This document shows positions 22,385 to 34,099 of a stretch of DNA of 64,000 bases, piece by piece. Within the stretch, counting starts at the first letter, position 1. The number at the start of each line of letters is the position of its first letter. The position numbers and the translations under genes were made by a program. Below the pieces are notes generated by a model. That model ran no database searches. It was not told where the DNA came from and was given only the letters and a program-made list of their open reading frames with translations. The DNA comes from Dicyema japonicum (taxonomy: Eukaryota; Dicyemida; Rhombozoa; Dicyemidae): NCBI GenBank assembly GCA_011109175.1, contig RDEW01000043.1, positions 248,001 to 312,000 on the forward strand. The letters are read 5' to 3'.

Positions 22385-22750
22385 AACTAAACACACTTAA
22401 TTAGTTGTTTACTTTAACTTCTTTTTCGGTATATCCGGGGTTAATAAATAAATAAATTGTAGACGAAAAGTGCTCTAATTCAGGGCATTCAAAAAGGTGA
22501 TTTTCTATTAACTTGGAGAGGTTTCAAAAGGAACAGAGGTCAACAGTTACCTCATTTAGTTTACGTACGTAATTTGGTAGAAAGGGGTGTTGCCTACATC
22601 GTAGACATGCCAGGTTTACCTGGATGTCCCTCGGAAGAGAGGATTCTGATTGGAGAGGAAACCGGCGTAGTATTCGAGTCTTCGGATGGTTTTCGTAGAA
22701 AAAATTCGCGCATCTGTTTCAAACGACCTCTGTCACTGGGGTTCTCCTTG
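22385..22750 (+). repeat. Repeat R1, diverged copy 3, with a retroelement tail
   Basis: CCCTCGGAAGAGAGGATTCT, GAGTCTTCGGATGGTTTTCG and CAAACGACCTCTGTCA parallel 7370-7480 and 10930/12510. It is preceded by TATATCCGGGGTTAATAAAT, a Jockey-type 3' end. Confidence 0.55.
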
Positions 22751-22850
22751 GAAAATTACTTTCATTTTTAAATTATCAAATTCGAAAATAGTGATTAAAT
22801 TAAAAACAGCCTATAAATATAAAATTAAATATCAATTTTATGTAGAATTT

Positions 22851-24958
22851 TTAATCAGAATCTTCTGCACTTTGGATTTGATTTTCATCTGAAGATTTGA
22901 TTTTACATCTTTTTCTAGCACTCTCATTGGGTAGGTTTTCCTCTTCATCTGAAAATTCTTTTTGCAGTTCCTCAAGCCTTTCAGCTTCCTGGATTTCGTT
23001 GTTGCTCGTTATTAAGTTTTGAAATATCATCCCAAAACTATCTGCTTCCTGGATTTTTACATCATTTGTAGTTTTGTTGTGCAGTCTTTTTCCTAGACAT
23101 TTCGCTTTCTGGACTTTGTCGTCATTTGTAACTTCGCTTTTCTGAGGTTCTTCGTCATTGTTTGGAAGATCTGAAATCATTGGGGAACAATTTTGAAGTT
23201 GATCACAGCTATATTGTGAGTTTAAATCAGTTATTGATTTTCCAAGATTATGAATAAGTACAGTTTGCCGAAATAATTCTTGGAACCTTTGTTCATTGTT
23301 TATTAAAAATTCATAATATTTTAAAAAGTCGAATACTGAAAAGAATTCCTTGGAAGCTTGACCTTCCTTGAAAAAATTGTAAAGATCTAAATTTTACAAA
23401 ATTGAAGTCAAACACATCAAAGTCATCATGAGGGATAGTTCGATACAATCCGGACTCAATTTTTTATAATCACTGGCCACTTGAATATTTCATGGATAAT
23501 TTTTTGATTTCCCTTCTCTCTCATACAATGTCTAGAAACTCCAAGACCATGTGGAAATAGGATTATCTCCGTTTCTTGGTTGTAATCTTGAAGAGAACAT
23601 AAAATGTAATTTTCTATTACTGAATTTCTCAGTAAATTTATTTTGCCAGAAAAAATAGGCTAAATATTATTTAAACTTCAAACTAGTAGAGCGTCCCTAA
23701 GGTTTGCCGCAAATTCTACAAAATGAGGCATTGCAGATTTTATATTTTCGAATATTTCACTCCATTTCACATCATCATCGTTCTCAGAGATAATAATCCT
23801 GCAGTTCTTGTTTACATTTTTTGGTATTTTATCACAAATTAACAATCTGAATGCATTTTTGTGAATCAAAGGATAAATCAATCGATCATAAAGAACGATC
23901 GCAGTATTAAGTATACGAAAGTCCATTCTTAAAAATATTAGTAATTTGGCTTGAGACGGTTCTCTTAAGTCTTCGACAGATCTCTGATCCTGAGATTTTC
24001 GAGTTTCGGTTGAAACACCTAGCATTATCTATAAAAGTCACGATTCGATTCCATCCCCATATCTAAACATTTTTTCAGCCGACAGCCAGTACATCGGGTT
24101 CTTCTTTCTTTGTCGATAACGCAGCCATCATTGTAGCAACAACCAATATTAGCTTTTTTCTTAACTGAACGCCGGAAAAATCCCTAAAGTTTCAGATCAA
24201 TATTTTACCTTGCACCCTTCACAGCTTAGTACTCCATAATGATACCCAGAAGCATTATCTCCACAAACTCTACAGAACTTTGAATTTTCCAAGTCCGGAT
24301 TTTTCGTCCAAACTAATTTTCATAAAAATCAATTGAAAAAAAATTATAGACTATAGATTACGTAAATTATTGATTATCAATTCCAAACATATCGAATTAT
24401 ATTACAATTCTGCATACAGCTCGGAGATATTTACCATCAGCACAAAGCCTTAAAGTCGAAAATATTCAAATATAACTCAGCTCATAATATTATTCTCCTA
24501 AGCAAAGCTATATTACATGATTAAGCCTACTGTGCCCCATATGATGTAATATTAGAATGGCTACATTGCATAATTTGCTCCAAGTGTGCACAAATTTATG
24601 ACCAATAAGGCATTAAACTCAAAAATATTCCAATATACCTCAGCTCATAATATTATTCTGCCTAAGCACAGCTATATTACATGATTAAGCCTACTATGGT
24701 CCATCTGATGCAACAGCAGTAAGGTTACCTCGCATAATTTGGTTTAATTTACACTTAATCTAACACCATCACAAGTATATTGAAATGAACTATGTTAAGT
24801 GACCCCCTTATAAGGAAAAAATTGAAAATTGAAAAGTTACCTTCTTTATTTTTGCTCCTATGTTTGTTCTTTTCTTCTTTTTCTTCTTCCATTTCGGGAG
24901 GGGGAATTTGGCAGATTGAAGAATCCGAGTAAACCTGGCTATCATCCGACATTATCAC
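22851..24958 (-). CDS. Nuclear hormone receptor with damaged ligand-binding domain
   Basis: Ligand-regulated transcription factor. Exon 1 (24958-24841) is acidic/basic low-complexity. Exons 2-3 (24312-24209, 24183-24042) encode the C4 DNA-binding domain: [15 protein letters not shown]-box CEGCK with GFFRRS, CX5C, then C-X9-C-X2-C and KKCLDMGM. All eight zinc Cys are present. Introns are 25 nt (24184-24208), 23 nt (24019-24041) and 24 nt (23660-23683). Exon 4 starts the LBD ([18 protein letters not shown]) and exon 5 continues it ([13 protein letters not shown]). A shift near 23480-23510 and an in-frame TAA at 23394-23396 follow; beyond them the frame stays open into an acidic tail with about 20-residue repeats (IQEAE/KVQKA). 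Intron 1 would be ~530 bp, inflated by tandem repeats. Subfamily uncertain (CEGCK P-box, NR1/NR2-like). Confidence 0.85.
24436..24755. repeat. Two tandem ~160-bp units inside the receptor's first intron
   Basis: Unit 1 (about 24436-24600) and unit 2 (about 24601-24755) share CTCATAATATTATTCT, AGCTATATTACATGATTAAG and GCATAATTTG. They explain why this intron is about 20 times longer than the others. Confidence 0.65.
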
Positions 24959-25033
24959 GTTTTAGCGTACTTCGCTATATATGGCTTTCGACAATACAGA
25001 TTAGCGAATATTTTAATTATTACTATAAACGCT

Positions 25034-25095
25034 GTCTACCCCCAAAACTAATTAGAAGGATGCGGTCTACCCCCAAAATTTATTCTAAGGATGCG
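25034..25095. repeat. 31-bp tandem duplication
   Basis: Two units both start GTCTACCCCCAAAA and end AAGGATGCG (25034-25064, 25065-25095), just upstream of the receptor's first exon on the minus strand. Confidence 0.7.
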
Positions 25096-25857
25096 GAAGT
25101 GTGCATTCTGTTTAGCAGGGTCAGTGACCTGCTTCCTATGATTCCTGACGTTTCCACGGGAATGGTTAAAAAATGAACTATCCACCGAGACATTCGTATT
25201 TCTTCATCTTGACGTTATTTCAAATTAAGTGACATCAAAAAAGTGACAAAATTTTAATTGCAAGAAAATCTATTGACTCAGACATCCTCAATAAATCCAA
25301 AATCAATTATTTCATTTACAATAATTGCTATTTTGCCATGCTGATAATTAAAATATCTAAATTTATCACTACAGTCCTCTATTTCCTTAGATTGGAAGTT
25401 TTTTGACATCTTAAAGGTTCTGGATTCCTAAATGAGTTAGTGAGCACAAAAATAGGGAGATATAAATTTTGTTAAAAAGAGGATTTTTGAGGTTAATCTA
25501 TAGGTTTTTAAAACTGCTTGAGACATTTATTTTTTATTAGCAATAATCATTGAATAATGCATCTTCGGTTGAATCTTTGCCAAGTTCTTTCAATTTAGAC
25601 TGAAAAAGATTCAATTTGAAGCCTTTGTGTATCCACATTTCTTTTAGTTCTAAACTTCAGTGTTTTGATGCCAACTGAATACGTCCTTTTTGCCACTCAA
25701 ATGAGAAAAAGACAATAACTTTACGTCATCAAACGACGGGGCATTTAGTCAGTTATAATCAAAAACAAATTGATCACTCTCGATAGATCACTTGTTGATC
25801 AAGTGCAAGAACTTTATTAGCAAACAGGACAAATAATAATCAACTTTATTAAAATAT
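25096..25857. other. AT-rich spacer
   Basis: No gene, repeat terminus or conserved motif recognised. Confidence 0.4.
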
Positions 25858-26080
25858 TCAAGTTCTAACTAAGAGTTTCAATATTTTCTCATTTTGGCTC
25901 ACTTCATTCACATGCAACATCAAGAGGCCCTCATCTTCCTTCACTCAGAATTTACTAACCTCAGTTTCGAGTGCCTTTAGGAACTCGTGTTTATAGTCAA
26001 AGGTCATGCTTTCCAACGTCTTCTTGAAGGCAGACTGGTATTATAAATTTATATAACCTCATCTATTTGCTGTGACAATA
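25858..26080 (-). CDS. Unidentified host gene, 3' exons with two ultra-short introns
   Basis: Minus strand. An exon ending QQIDE is followed by a 23-nt intron (26035-26057), an exon 25960-26034 (SAFKKTLESMTFDYKHEF), a 21-nt intron (25939-25959) and a last exon with EDEGLLMLHVNEVSQNEK and LLVRT then TGA at 25858-25860. Both introns are GT...AG and keep the frame, the same style as the securely identified genes, so I take it as real. I do not recognise the family. The start is not found: a candidate acceptor (GTCACAG) sits just before QQIDE, but no upstream exon could be joined. Confidence 0.5.
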
Positions 26081-26164
26081 AAAATTAAAAAATATTAACA
26101 CAACCGAATTTAGTAAAATCAATTATATCATTCCTCACCACAATCATTCAAACTTGCCTGAAAA

Positions 26165-26610
26165 GTCGATATTTATACTATTCATACGAATAGTTATTGG
26201 TTTTTTAAACCGGCACTAGAGTATGCTTGTGCCTCACGGGCTCATGGAGTTTCAATATCCAATTCCCTAACAGCCAAACTGGTACGTCTAACAAATCTAT
26301 TTTTCGATCTTTCCCCCCAATGCTTGACCACGCCTCAATAGAAAACGGTTTCATCGGTCTGTGTGGTCATGAGACAAGTCGTTTCTTCCATTCAAGATAG
26401 AAGCCTCAAATACACGTAAATTGGGGAAAAACCCACCCCTCTTCAAATCTTAATGGAAGGTGATCGTCGTCGATACAGGAAAGCCTTGGTTCTCTGGAGG
26501 AACACAAGAAAAACCTCTCAATCCTTTTGAGGTGTACCGGGGTCACTTAGTTGATTTACTCCTTCTTTCTTGGTGTTCCCTTCTCGGGATTATTAAATAA
26601 TAATTGGGTT
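26165..26610 (+). mobile_element. Jockey-like 3' end fragment
   Basis: KPALEYACASRAHG (about 26205) is the conserved RT C-terminal block (YACA/YASA) found also at 41.7 and 28.0 kb. The tail has GGGGTCACTTAGTT...GGTGTTCCC, a decayed form of the terminal hairpin, and ends in ATTATTAAATAA. Confidence 0.55.
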
Positions 26611-27439
26611 TCTAGCCATATAACATATTTAACCGTTTCATCCAATTACTTATAATTTATCTACCCCCAGACCATTTGAGTGAAAGATACCAGTGGCTAA
26701 CAGAATATTAACATTAAAAAATGAATGGTGCAAGAGATCAGTCAGATGTATCTGACGTAGCAGGTTCAATCTTGTCAAGTGAAATATTTGAATTAAACCA
26801 GTTCCGACGATTTAAATTAATTTGAAAGCATAAAATTTTATGAAATGTTTATATGCCGTTTCTTACTTAATAACTGTTGGCTTCCTAAAGAGGCCCTGTC
26901 CGAGTCCACCTACTAGTTCTCTACAGAACCGAATATACCTGACTGATCCCTGAGAGCTTCCGCTCTTGGCTGTTACGTTTTTGTTAACCACCGGTTCTTT
27001 CACATGAAGGGATCGGGGGTAAATAAATAAATACAAGACGCCTGGGTAACTTGAATAGCTAACACTCTTGACAACGCGGTATCAGCTTTTAACCAAACGA
27101 TCCACTTAGTCATGGAAATTTTAATCAGAAAAAACACCCTAACCTTCCATAAAATTAATTGGCCACAAGAGATTAAAGGCAATGTTAAAAAAACAAGAAC
27201 GTGACTAGTAAAAACTCACATCATCCCTAAGAAACCAAAACACCTTCTTAAAAATGTGTAATACGCTCCAAAAAGTCACGTGTAACATCAGCAATGAACT
27301 TGAAAATAGCTGTTAACTAAAAAATCATGAATAAGTCAAAAATCATGAATAAGTCTCTTCACAAAAATCAAGACATTCATCTATTAATATGAGTTTGAGA
27401 ATATTATCAAAAGCCAAAAGCGACCTTACTCTTGGGGGA
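26611..27439. other. Unassigned spacer
   Basis: Open frames are short and unrecognised. A TTTATTTATTTACCCCCGATC motif near 27010-27030 (reverse complement) resembles retroelement 3' ends. Nothing firm. Confidence 0.35.
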
Positions 27440-28310
27440 CGGACTGAATACCTACAATGATTCTTAAAAATTGTTCACTTTGCTCTCACACAAAAATTTT
27501 AACCACCCATCGAAACTTTATCCAGTACATCTGGAAGTTATCGGATATACGAGTGATCCTGAAGCCTCAGGTTCCGCAGGACTCTCCCTCTGCGAAAATC
27601 ATAGAGAAATTAATTCTTGATACATCTCCCCATGGGGGTTTTCAATATAAATTTGAGAAGATTCTCTCAACGACAAACAACCTCTTAATCCTAACAAGAT
27701 TCATTTAGGGTTGGGGGTACAATGCAAATCTGGGAATCAAAAGACCTCAGTATGCTCCATTAAAATATAAGATTCTAGTTTGCTACACTGACTTTTGACT
27801 CAATTCCAAGAAAAAAATTTATTAGGTCTTTGACTCAGACATTTCAAGCAAATTTAAAAAATGGATTGGGAACTCCCTCAACTAACACGGAGGTCAATGT
27901 ATTGAAATGTTTATCTAGAATATGGAAAACCGGTACCACCTGGTCTTGATGAATATCTACAAACAATGCATTGAACGATGCTTCTCGTACGCGTGTGCTT
28001 TGTGGGGACCTTCATTATCATGAACGAATACTGAGAAAATCGAGGACGTACAAAAGAAGGCTTTCAGAGTCACGGAGCGGTGGACTTGTGGGAGACACAG
28101 AACCAGACCGACTACTCTGGAGGCCCTCATAAAACTAAACTCCGGCATGCGGGAAGGTGGCCCTGCAAATAGTCAGCCGCCCAGTACGAGCTTGTGTGGG
28201 CACGAGGAAGGAGCACCGGGAAAGAATGAGGATTTTGGTGGAACATCGGGATCACGTGATAGTTAGTTTGGTTTTACCGTGGTCTTGGGTGTTAAATATA
28301 TAAATAAAGA
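27440..28310 (+). mobile_element. Jockey-like fragment with terminal hairpin
   Basis: RT finger text (DIRVILKPQVPQD, AKIIEKLILDTSP) at 27540-27640, then after decay the C-terminal block CIERCFSYACALWGPS and VQKKAFRVTERW (27960-28085), and the 3' end CTCTGGAGGCCCT ... GATCACG(28250)...CGTGGTC(28284). Palm lost. Confidence 0.6.
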
Positions 28311-28790
28311 ACTTCCAATTTCGTATCAAAATTCATACCAAGGATTCATTTATCATAAGTACTTTATAATTTGTTTTTACAGAACCAACCGACCAACTCC
28401 GGCGACAACTCACAAACACTAATTTGCATCAGAGACAAGTCAGTCCAATAAATCACAGAGATCGCCCCAATCGCCTAAATAAATAGTTGGACACGTATTA
28501 CAGAAAAATCATCCACAGTACTCTTTACCTCTAATAGAAGATTGACTAACTCCACCCAAGACTGGTTCTGAAAACTGCAAAAACGCAGTAAAAATAGTGC
28601 CATGTTTGACTTTTTCGTGGCCTTTAGTGAGTAACATCTTGTCCGTTTCCCAAAGAAAATATAACTTTATAAAGGAACTTTTCAACGCTTACGAACGCAT
28701 AACGAACTTTATTACCAAAATGAATTTAAAAAAAGGTATTTTTTAAGGCTTCTTGTAACACAAGTCCTGCTACAACTTGGACCTTATCCC
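28311..28790. other. Unassigned spacer
   Basis: No supported feature. Confidence 0.35.
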
Positions 28791-29340
28791 TCATATTTCA
28801 TGTCGTGCTGCAATGTAACAGTCAAGGATCGAATCTCTTCCCAAAGGTTTGTCATCTTTTTCTCTACTACTTATCCTATCGACATTACTAGCCGATCTTC
28901 TTCCTCTTCTAGAGTCTCGTCGAGCCGCTAGCTCAGGGTAATCTTGATCTCTGTTCTCCTTGACTTTTTCAGAAGCGAGATAACATCCCAATTTGTCTTG
29001 TAAAGTACCATTTCTTAATTCCATAGAGGAGCGATGAAATGAACATCTCTTCTTCAGTATAGTAGAAGCTATTTAGTCTTTTGAGCATAATCTTGTTTTC
29101 GGTTGACTCTGAACTCCTCACTCTCTGACAAATCTTCCAGAACGAATGATTGCGCTTATTTGCCATTCGTAGTTGAGAGTTCCACTTGCTTTTATTCCAG
29201 TCTTTACTGTGTTCCAGGAATTGCTTTTTTTAGGTCGAGATTTTGTAAAAACAGGGCAAAGCGATCCTGTGGATCTATGCATCTTCTTAGTATAGTCTTT
29301 AGATTTCTTTTCATAAAAATCTTCTTGATGTTCCAATAAA
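28791..29340 (-). other. Minus-strand coding-like remnant of unknown type
   Basis: Three overlapping frames (28791-29024, 28969-29166, 29118-29336) are lysine/serine-rich without recognised motifs. GTGCTGCAATGTAACAGTCA at 28806-28825 resembles ATGCTGCAACATAAGAGTCA at 2575-2594, so the region is probably another repeated element's upstream part. Confidence 0.3.
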
Positions 29341-31640
29341 TCAAGGTAACATCATCATTTCTGAGTATATTTTTCTGGCGATGTTTTCCGGGTAATTTTT
29401 GATCAGATCTGTTATTTGTTTACTTGCTTGGTCGATTTCCAGTGGAGTTTATTGTAGCACTGATTCTTGCCAATGAACACTCGATAATAGGCCTAAGTTA
29501 GGTTCCTTGTGTCGTAGCCAACAAAGACTCCAGGCTCATTATCCGTCTTCGGATTTATCAGCGGAATGTGGTCGTTGCCAATATCCAGCAATCGATATGT
29601 CTGTACAACATGTTTCCTCCGAAGGGAGAAAAGTGATTGTTCTCTTCAGACGTAAGGACTCTCACATCAAAGGCCTCCAGATAATTCATTCAAACCACCA
29701 AAAGTAACAGAAGTTGAACGACTTTTTGTTCAAGTTTGATATCTTTGAATTATTTTAGTGAAAAGAATACCAAAATGCCGTCAAAAGTCAGTGAATTCAA
29801 TTCACAAATAATTAAGAAAACCGTTCAGCATAGTTGAGTTTATAACAAAATTGTTCCGACTCGTAACATGTCTGCTAGTATTGAACCATAAAGTTTATTA
29901 TTCGTTAAACGAGTCGTAGATATCATCAATTATGATAACTGTGTCGAATAGCACGTGGTTTTATGAAGAGGCTAGAAATATCTGCAATCTGATCCTTCTA
30001 AGAAAATAAAAATAAGGTCAAATTGGTGCAAAAGAGCTAAGGGACCGACTAAAAGTGGAATCTCTTAGTCAAGACGCAAAATTATAAAACAGATTTAGGA
30101 AAAAAAACTGCAAGCTTTCCAAATTCATCAATTGAAGGCAATTATGAGGTTCTTGGAGTTAAACCTGCTCAATGGGGAATCCCAATCGATGCCTCTTGGA
30201 AATCAACCACATCAAGAGTTCGTGGTCTTTCGTCAGCTTGACGACAATGTCGAATAAAAATTTATTGAATAATAAAAAAATATCTCAACTTTCAAAAAAC
30301 CAGACTTAATATCTTTACTGAAATAATGGATCGGAAATTCATAGAGTTTGAAATATCTTAGGGTTTTTTATTGTGGCATTTTACACTGGCGGGGTCTGAC
30401 AGCTATTCTTCTGAAATACAACCACCATATGACAACAAAAATTAACCAGAAAGTCAAACTTTTTAAAAAATCTTTATATTGAGACTCAAAGTAATAATTC
30501 TACCCTAAAACTGAGACCAAAATTAGATTAAAGGAAATATTAAATACTTGCTCTCGCTCCTCCCTAGGATATTATGGCTGTGTAAACAAGAGTGATAATA
30601 AAAAGACCGAGTCTCCTAGAAATTTTATTCTTTCACAAACAACGCTAAGTTTCTACCAAAATTCTCAAAATATTGGGCATAAGACTAAATATTACAACTC
30701 TCCGTTGAAGAATTAAAATGAAGGGTAATCTGCTTACAAATGGTATTTTTTGAATGCAATAAAGTCTTGAAATTATCTTTCAATTATTAGTTGGCAACTA
30801 TCTCTCCATCATTGATAAATTAGTTTGATTATGAATTAGCGTATTGCCACGTGGTCCAACTTGAAGAATTCTTTTTCTTCCTTCTAATGTCATCATCGGA
30901 TCCACCTTATTCTGGCGACGCCTAATGCCTGACCGGCTTTAAAAAAGGTGCAACTCTTTTTTCCACCAGGAGACTATTTCGCCCTGACGATGAGTTTTCG
31001 CGTCGACCTCAGATTCCCGGAAAATGTCCTCTGGATCACTGTGCTTGGATGAGGGCTCTATTGGGACATGTCAGAATCACGGGATTAGTTAGGTCTCATA
31101 ACTTAGATGTTTTCTATCGACAATACATTGAACTTACAATTAGTTATGCTTGTGTTGCTTGAGAAACAAATCTCGCTGCTATAAACCTAAAATATATTAT
31201 GTTAAAGCAAAATAAGCAAAAATGTTTATTTTTATCAAGGAACGTTGAAGCTTTGAAGAAATTGTCAAGGCGCCTGAAACAGATTTTGTGAACAAAACCT
31301 GTCAAACAGGACTGTCTGAACACCGGAAAAGTGTGAAAGTTAATGAGGGACCCAACCTTGTTTTTTTTGGTAAAGGACGGGTAATGTTGTCAAATTAACT
31401 AAATTATTCCAAAGACCAAAGTTAGAATCAAACTAACTAATTCCTTGATCCTGACGCTTCTAGCAGAAATCTTACCCAATCACAGTGATCCAGAAAGCGT
31501 TGTCCGGAAAGTTGAGGTCGATTCAGGGTCAGTGACGTATCTAACTACCGTCGAGCTCTTTATCAGAAAAACGGACTCAGGGTTATCTCACACAAGCATC
31601 TGCCTGTAGCACTAGAATATACGTAGATTTACAAAGGTTT
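29341..31640. other. Long gene-poor stretch
   Basis: 2.3 kb without any frame or motif I can support. The 66-codon plus frame at 29507-29707 has no recognised domain. The sequence is AT-rich with no obvious terminal repeats. Confidence 0.4.
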
Positions 31641-31785
31641 TAACCCCTTTCCTTACTCCTGATGAACTGGGATCAAATTCTCTGCCCTGAGAGTAAGGTC
31701 CCTAATCGTCTTTTTACTAATAATCAGCCTGGAAGTTGCCGAACAGAGTGTAACAATAATATCCACCAATATATAAAATACAAAA

Positions 31786-32165
31786 TTATGATAAAGGTAA
31801 AATTTTGTTAGCATTTTGCCAAAAATGGATAACTTCCAATTGCCAACAAGCCTCAACCAAAGGAGAGGACACCACACTCAGTTTTATTGGTTTTATAATA
31901 ACTTTCCCATCCATTTCAACCACGTGTCCCACCAATGAACAGTAGAAACCGGGTTTTAGGTCGAATATGTTATTTGATGCTGAATTAGTTTTAAATTCAA
32001 GAATCCCTGTCCCGTCGTCCAAAATACCCCAAATTCCGTTAACTGCATTATACTTAAAATTTGACTACCTCTGTGAGGACTCCTTGAAGCCATACAAGTG
32101 AGAAATGATAATTATTTGAATTGAAGTTAAATTTCCATTTTGATTTGCTGCTTTTCGAAATTTTA
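31786..32165 (-). CDS. RMI2: RMI2-like OB-fold protein (RecQ-mediated genome instability 2)
   Basis: RMI2 pairs with RMI1 in the BLM-TopoIIIa dissolvasome, which resolves double Holliday junctions. Visible: VWLQGVLTE (family VWMQGxV), GILDDGTGILEF (OB strand with D-x-S/T-G), LKPGFYCSLVGHVV (PGKYVMVMGVV) and the C-terminal signature VEACWQLEVIHFW (HESLWELEVEDLH). The stop at 31786 matches the family's usual end. Upstream of GILDDG the frame breaks once. Removing the 16 bases 32053-32068 (GTAG...TTTTAAG) restores it, as would one fewer T in a TTTT run. The start codon was not located. The match is short but specific; a generic RPA2-like OB-fold is the alternative. Confidence 0.65.
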
Positions 32166-32339
32166 GATATTTGACAACAAAAAAATTTATAAGACGGTTG
32201 AGAACTCATATTTAAATTTTCTACTATTTAAATTCAAAAATATTCAAAAACTTTTTAATAAAATTTAATTAAACATTAAATTCGACTGTGTATTTTTTGG
32301 TTAACGATTAGGTCTATGTCTTTATCGTACTCTCAGTTT

Positions 32340-32760
32340 GTCTATTCTATTCCATTTACAGTTGCAATTTTCAACGTCAGAGGACTCGCTTGAACACTAA
32401 ATAGGAGACCTTATTCATGGAATTGGAACGATACAAAGTTAGTGTGGCCTGTTACAAAGGTGAAAATAAAAGTGGATAGAGATGTATGCTATGGAATTAC
32501 CAGCTAGTACTACTACCGTCCTGCTGCCGTTACTATGGAATGGGCTTCACAGTCATTCATGAATCGCCTACTCAAGGTATGGAGAGTTACTAATAGAATC
32601 GCTATCTTTCAATTAGGTATTGGATCACGTAAAAATAAATCGATTATGTCTGTTATTAATGCCGAGACGTGTGAGGAGGAAAGTTACATGAGAAAACAGG
32701 CAAAACGTATAGTCAAGACCACAGCACAACCGGAACCCTAAGTATTTATATTCTTATGAG
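32340..32760 (+). mobile_element. YADD-family endonuclease 5' fragment
   Basis: ATTTTCAACGTCAGAGGACTCG (32368) encodes IFNVRGL, the APE endonuclease start also present at 44235. YGMGFTVIHE and NRIAIFQLG follow in shifting frames. Truncated before the RT. Confidence 0.5.
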
Positions 32761-32879
32761 CAACGCGCAACTGCATTTAACTAACTACCTAGGGCAACCG
32801 AAAAACATAAGCCTTGGAATTCTTCAATAAAAAAACGCAGTATGTGGATCAAGTTCAAGAAGATTAACGGTAGCTCCAC

Positions 32880-34070
32880 TAATCTCCGAAAGTTTTTTCA
32901 AGAAAACGAGGAATAATCTGTTTGGAAATGGGGGAGCCCAATATAATTAGGTGTACCACGTCGGTAATAAAAGCATAGGGGAGAAAAGACATGATCTTGC
33001 ATCGTGATTTGAAGAATTCATCTTGCGAGAGTCCCAGATTACAAATTTCAGATTTACTCGCATTAATATCGAGTCCATAACTGCTAAGAATGGGAAGAAG
33101 TATTTCAAGACTTTTCAAAACCGTCACGGAAGATCCACTGATCGTAGCATCGTCCAAATACCAACAATTGAAAGCCGTCACACACGAACGGGCAGTCTCA
33201 TCCACTGTTAAGCAAAAAAGAAGCAGACCAAGAGGATTATCTTGTTGGATCCCATTCGATGATTTAACGGGATAATCACCAATAACGAGATCGACTGGGG
33301 TACCTTATGCGAGGTTCGTAATGTGGATAATTCTTGGGGCTCTTCTCAAAACGGTTTCCAGAATATGGTCCCTCCTCGCCGAATTGAAGGCGTTGGAAAC
33401 GTCGTTTTACAATAATCCCAGGGTTTTCCTCTTTACAAAAGTTCACAAATGAACGAGCGCCATGAATGGCCGATTCGCACGGGCTGTGGACGCCTACTCA
33501 GTTCGAAAGACAGATCATCGATGACACGCCAGCATGAAAGTTTTAAAGCAAGTCTTCGGAATAGACCCCAACAGCAATAGACCTGACTCCACCACCAGGT
33601 TTTGAGAATGGGAACAATAAGGCAGAAAAAAAGTTCATGAGCGATGTGAGGGATTTTCCCGAATACAAACAGATTTACAAGTTTTGTTAACGATGATACA
33701 AGGTGAGCTTCCATCTCAAAAGTTAAGAATGACGAAAGGTCTCTGATATGCCATCCTCAAATGACTGAATAGATTTCCTAAGGCTTGCAGCGGTGGAAAC
33801 TCCTCGACGATTACAGTGCAATCCAATTGTAATTAGGGGAAAGAGAAATAAGAAAATCCAATCCATGGTCTCCAAAGTCGAGGTAGCCCTGTCAATACCG
33901 CGAGCAAGAACCTCGGTCGCCACCACCCTCACAGACCTTGGGATCCTCAAAGGAATACGTATCTGTACTCGTAACCTCGACACAAGAAGTAGAATTTCTT
34001 TAGACGTAACGTGATCGATGGACGATCCAGAGCAGGGTCAGACATATTGAGGGATTTAGTAATACAGAAT
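32880..34070 (-). mobile_element. YLDD-family retroelement, copy B
   Basis: The minus strand begins with SDPALDRPSI / HVTSKEILLLV (about 34050-33970). Then come RIPLRIPRSVRVVATEVLARG (33723-33983), a region nearly identical to 50.35-50.72 kb, and the RT palm WYLDDATISG with LPILSSYGLDINASKSE and LGSPISKQI (32879-33205). 3'-truncated after the palm. Several shifts. Confidence 0.7.
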
Positions 34071-34099
34071 CTGTATTTGTGAATTTTTAGTTAGTTAAA

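Noticed and set aside
24474-24708. Direct repeats considered as a CRISPR-like array
   Set aside because: Only two long units with no regular spacers; eukaryotic tandem duplication explains them.
29507-29707. 66-codon plus-strand frame
   Set aside because: No motif, no acceptable intron boundaries, no repeat support.
31786-32022. Initial reading as RPA2 (replication protein A 32 kDa)
   Set aside because: The C-terminal W-x-LEV block and the VW-QG start fit RMI2 better; RPA2 would continue into a winged helix, absent here.
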